Origin: Phocoena phocoena
Lineage: Eukaryota; Chordata; Mammalia; Artiodactyla; Phocoenidae
Direction of reading: 5' to 3'
NCBI RefSeq assembly: GCF_963924675.1
Contig: NC_089228.1
Location: 96,260,394 to 96,324,393, forward strand
Length of the DNA: 64,000 bases
Positions 61,689 through 64,000 of this stretch are shown piece after piece; position 1 is the first letter of the stretch, and each line of letters starts with the position of its first letter. A model generated the notes under the pieces. The model did no database searches, was not told where the DNA came from, and worked only from the letters and a program-made list of their open reading frames with translations. The translations under genes were made by a program, and so were the position numbers.

Positions 61689-62135
61689 TTTAATTTTTTG
61701 TCTCTTTTTTGTTGATTTACAATATTATATTAGTTTCAGGTATACAACATAATGATTCAATATTTTTATAGACTATACTTCATTTAAAATTATTATAAAA
61801 TATTGACTATATTCCCTGTGCTGTACAATATATCCTTATAGCTTATTTATTTAATTTTTTCAAGTATAGTTGATTTCCAATGTTGTGTTAATTTCTGCTG
61901 TACGGCAAAGTGATTCAGTTATACATATATATATATATATATTCATTTGCATATTCTTTTCCACTATGTTTTAATCACGGGATATTGACTATAGTTCCCT
62001 GTGCTGTACAGTAGGACCTTGCTGTTTATCCTTTCTCTGTATGATAGTTTGAATCTGCTAATCCCAATCTCCCAATCCATCCCTTCTCCAGCCTCTCTGC
62101 CTTGGCAACCACAATTGTGTTCTCTAAGTCTGTGT
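61689..62135 (-). repeat. L1 3' UTR, antisense, with target-site duplication
   Basis: Flanked by GAAGACTCACTTTA at 61675-61688 and 62136-62149. It has two consecutive 3'-UTR-like units (TTTCAGGTATACAAC... and TTTCTGCTGTACGGC...) and an AT microsatellite at 61925-61942. Confidence 0.9.
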
Positions 62136-62149
62136 GAAGACTCACTTTA

Positions 62150-62690
62150 AGAGGAGGAAAAGAGGGGCAGGAGGAAGGTCAGGCATGAAGCCGTGGCCCA
62201 GTTCTCAGCCCTCCTTCTTCCTAGGATGTGAGGGAAGCAGGGAAGTATGACTTAGAGAATCTTGAAACTGATAATGTCCATGTAAAGCACATTATCTTGC
62301 TACAAAGTAGAAAAGATTTGGGGAACTGCGAAGTAGCTTGTTTAAAGACTTTTTTCCAAAGTTGTTTCAAGACCAGTCAGGGAGGGCTAAAGTTTTCTAG
62401 ATAAAGCCGTTAACAGCATTGTTTCTTTCTGGCTGTTCTTTCTCCCTCAACATCCATTCTATTTTTGTACATTATCTGGAAGAAACTATCTTTTTGGACT
62501 AATGACCAGGTCTCTGCACCAGCAGCCTCCTTTTTCCCAATTCTCTCCCATCACCCTCCCCTTTCCAAGGAGCATTTTGCCACTTTATGGTGACTTGAAT
62601 CCCACAAAATGGGCCACAGAGTACAGGTTCCCAACACACACACAGATTTTCAACCAAGCACCCACCTCCCCTCTTTGAATGATTAACATC

Positions 62691-62728
<38 letters not shown>

Positions 62729-64000
62729 AGATGTGGATTGTTTATTTCCTCCTCTCAAAGGATGACTGGAAAACACCTAGGACAGTTTAATCCTAATATC
62801 CTTTTTAGTTTCTTTCAATCAAATGTATACCTACTTTATTCCTCTCACTTAAAGATAAGATGATATGGGTTCAAAACCCTAGCTACATGACCTAACACAT
62901 GATAAATAAATAATAGATTCTTAGTAATTTTTCAAGGGCTTTGTTTTCTTCCAAGGAACCCAGAATCTGAAATGCACAGCCACCTTTGGAAGAGCCAACA
63001 CCCACTAAGTTAAGAGAAGGAGGAAAAAGAACGCATTGAAAAAAATAGAATCGACGGAGGGAAAATGACCCAATCTACGGTTAAGCCAGAATGCCAAATT
63101 ATGAGAGCACCCAATCCTTAGGAAAGTGAAACTCTTAATAATAACATGGTCCAAATGTAAGTTATACAACTTATTAGGAACTCGCATCGACTAATTAAAC
63201 AACCCCTCACTCAGCAAAGTACTTAGTCTCTCTCTGTCTGCCTTTTCCCAATATAAAAGGAGAAAATATCACCTGCTACTTATCTCAAGATGCCTAAATG
63301 AAAGTGTTTAGCTGAGGCTCTTTAGTTGAGACAACCATGTCAATTAGACAGGTTTAATTAGTGAGGTATACAGAGATCCCCGTCAATTCCTTTTAAGTCA
63401 AGGATCCAGAAAAAAAGAACAAGTTGTTGTCAAGGGCAGAATGTAGAAAAAGAAGTAAAGAAAAGCAGAAGAACAGTTTTATATAAGCTCTATTACTGGA
63501 TGCTGACTAGGGAAAAACACTTTAATATCAGAATCATAAATATTGGCAGAGATCTTTAATTTGAAAAATCAAAAAACAAACACAAACCCTGAGACACTGT
63601 GTAAACAGATATCTGAAAGAGGAAGGATTAGGCAATCAGAATGAAGGCATGGTTTCTAGATTGAGCATATGAGATCTTAATTCTAGCTGAAAATGTAGGA
63701 CTCAAGCTATGCAGGGGCAGTGGAGAAAACATAGTTTGTAAATATCTACAAAAGAAAAAATTATCAGAGGAAAAAAGCCCCTTTCACTTTAATGGACTAT
63801 AGTTGTTTCTTTATATGAGGTGAAATTTGTTATAGAAGTTTTCCTTTGGGCTGTATAGATGTTAAACCATTCATACATAAAGCAAAGCACTAAATGCCTT
63901 AAGTGAGAAGATAGAGAATGAAAACTTTTGATTTTCTCATTTATGACAATATGTTTAAAAAATTGTCAGATATGATTAAAAACAATAGTGTATGTAAAAT
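62150..64000. other. Non-genic, AT-rich
   Basis: A (TA)n microsatellite lies at 62693-62724. No gene or named repeat could be supported. Confidence 0.45.
62693..62724. repeat. (TA)n microsatellite
   Basis: About 16 uninterrupted TA units. Likely length-variable. Confidence 0.95.

Noticed and set aside
1..64000. CRISPR array, bacterial operon, phage or plasmid features
   Set aside because: There are no spaced direct repeats, Shine-Dalgarno-led operons or phage-type genes. The sequence is mammalian throughout.

Overview
This window is mammalian nuclear DNA, almost certainly from a cetacean. The main evidence is sixteen copies of the tRNA-derived SINE typical of whales and dolphins, which opens with GGCTTCCCTGGTGGCGCAGT and ends in a poly-A tail. 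Most copies are near full length and most have readable target-site duplications (TSDs). L1 elements of several ages, MIR, L2, MER5-type and Tigger DNA transposons and a probable degenerate retroviral LTR fill much of the rest. The sequence alone does not identify the species. Nothing bacterial, plasmid-borne or CRISPR-like is present.

The window holds one protein-coding gene I can support: EDN1 (preproendothelin-1), on the minus strand. Its inferred transcript runs from about 53708 (start) to about 46847 (3' end). Five coding exons (53358-53421, 51639-51807, 50165-50323, 49895-50008, 47989-48091) join in frame into 609 coding bases including the stop, giving 202 residues. All introns are GT-AG. 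The product has a signal peptide, a dibasic site before an unchanged 21-residue endothelin-1, the Trp-Val converting-enzyme bond, a second dibasic site and the endothelin-like cysteine repeat. The promoter keeps a TATA box, AP-1, hypoxia, GATA and SMAD-type sites at the spacing known for human EDN1. The 3' UTR is about 1.1 kb and ends near a variant AGTAAA signal.

Layout: 1-3060 is an antisense L1 that runs off the left edge. 3061-11500 is mainly old repeats plus a 5'-truncated L1 at 6284-7006. 11500-39200 is gene-poor, with most of the SINEs, a Tigger element (22666-23491), a MER5-type element (29182-29380) and remnants of an old L1 (about 29540-32440). 39400-40474 looks like the 3' end of a degenerate endogenous retrovirus. 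40500-46850 has an antisense L1 3' end and an unrecognised block at 43710-44560. 46847-53900 is EDN1 with its promoter. 53900-64000 is upstream flank with SINEs and old L1 ends.

I found no new multi-gene system. The points most worth checking are in EDN1: the exon 4/5 junction, which gives a C terminus unlike the human one and leaves an apparent relic of the longer exon in the intron; a lost cysteine in the tail; the variant polyadenylation signal; and an antisense SINE in intron 4. Comparisons with human or cattle genes rest on memory, not on an alignment run here.
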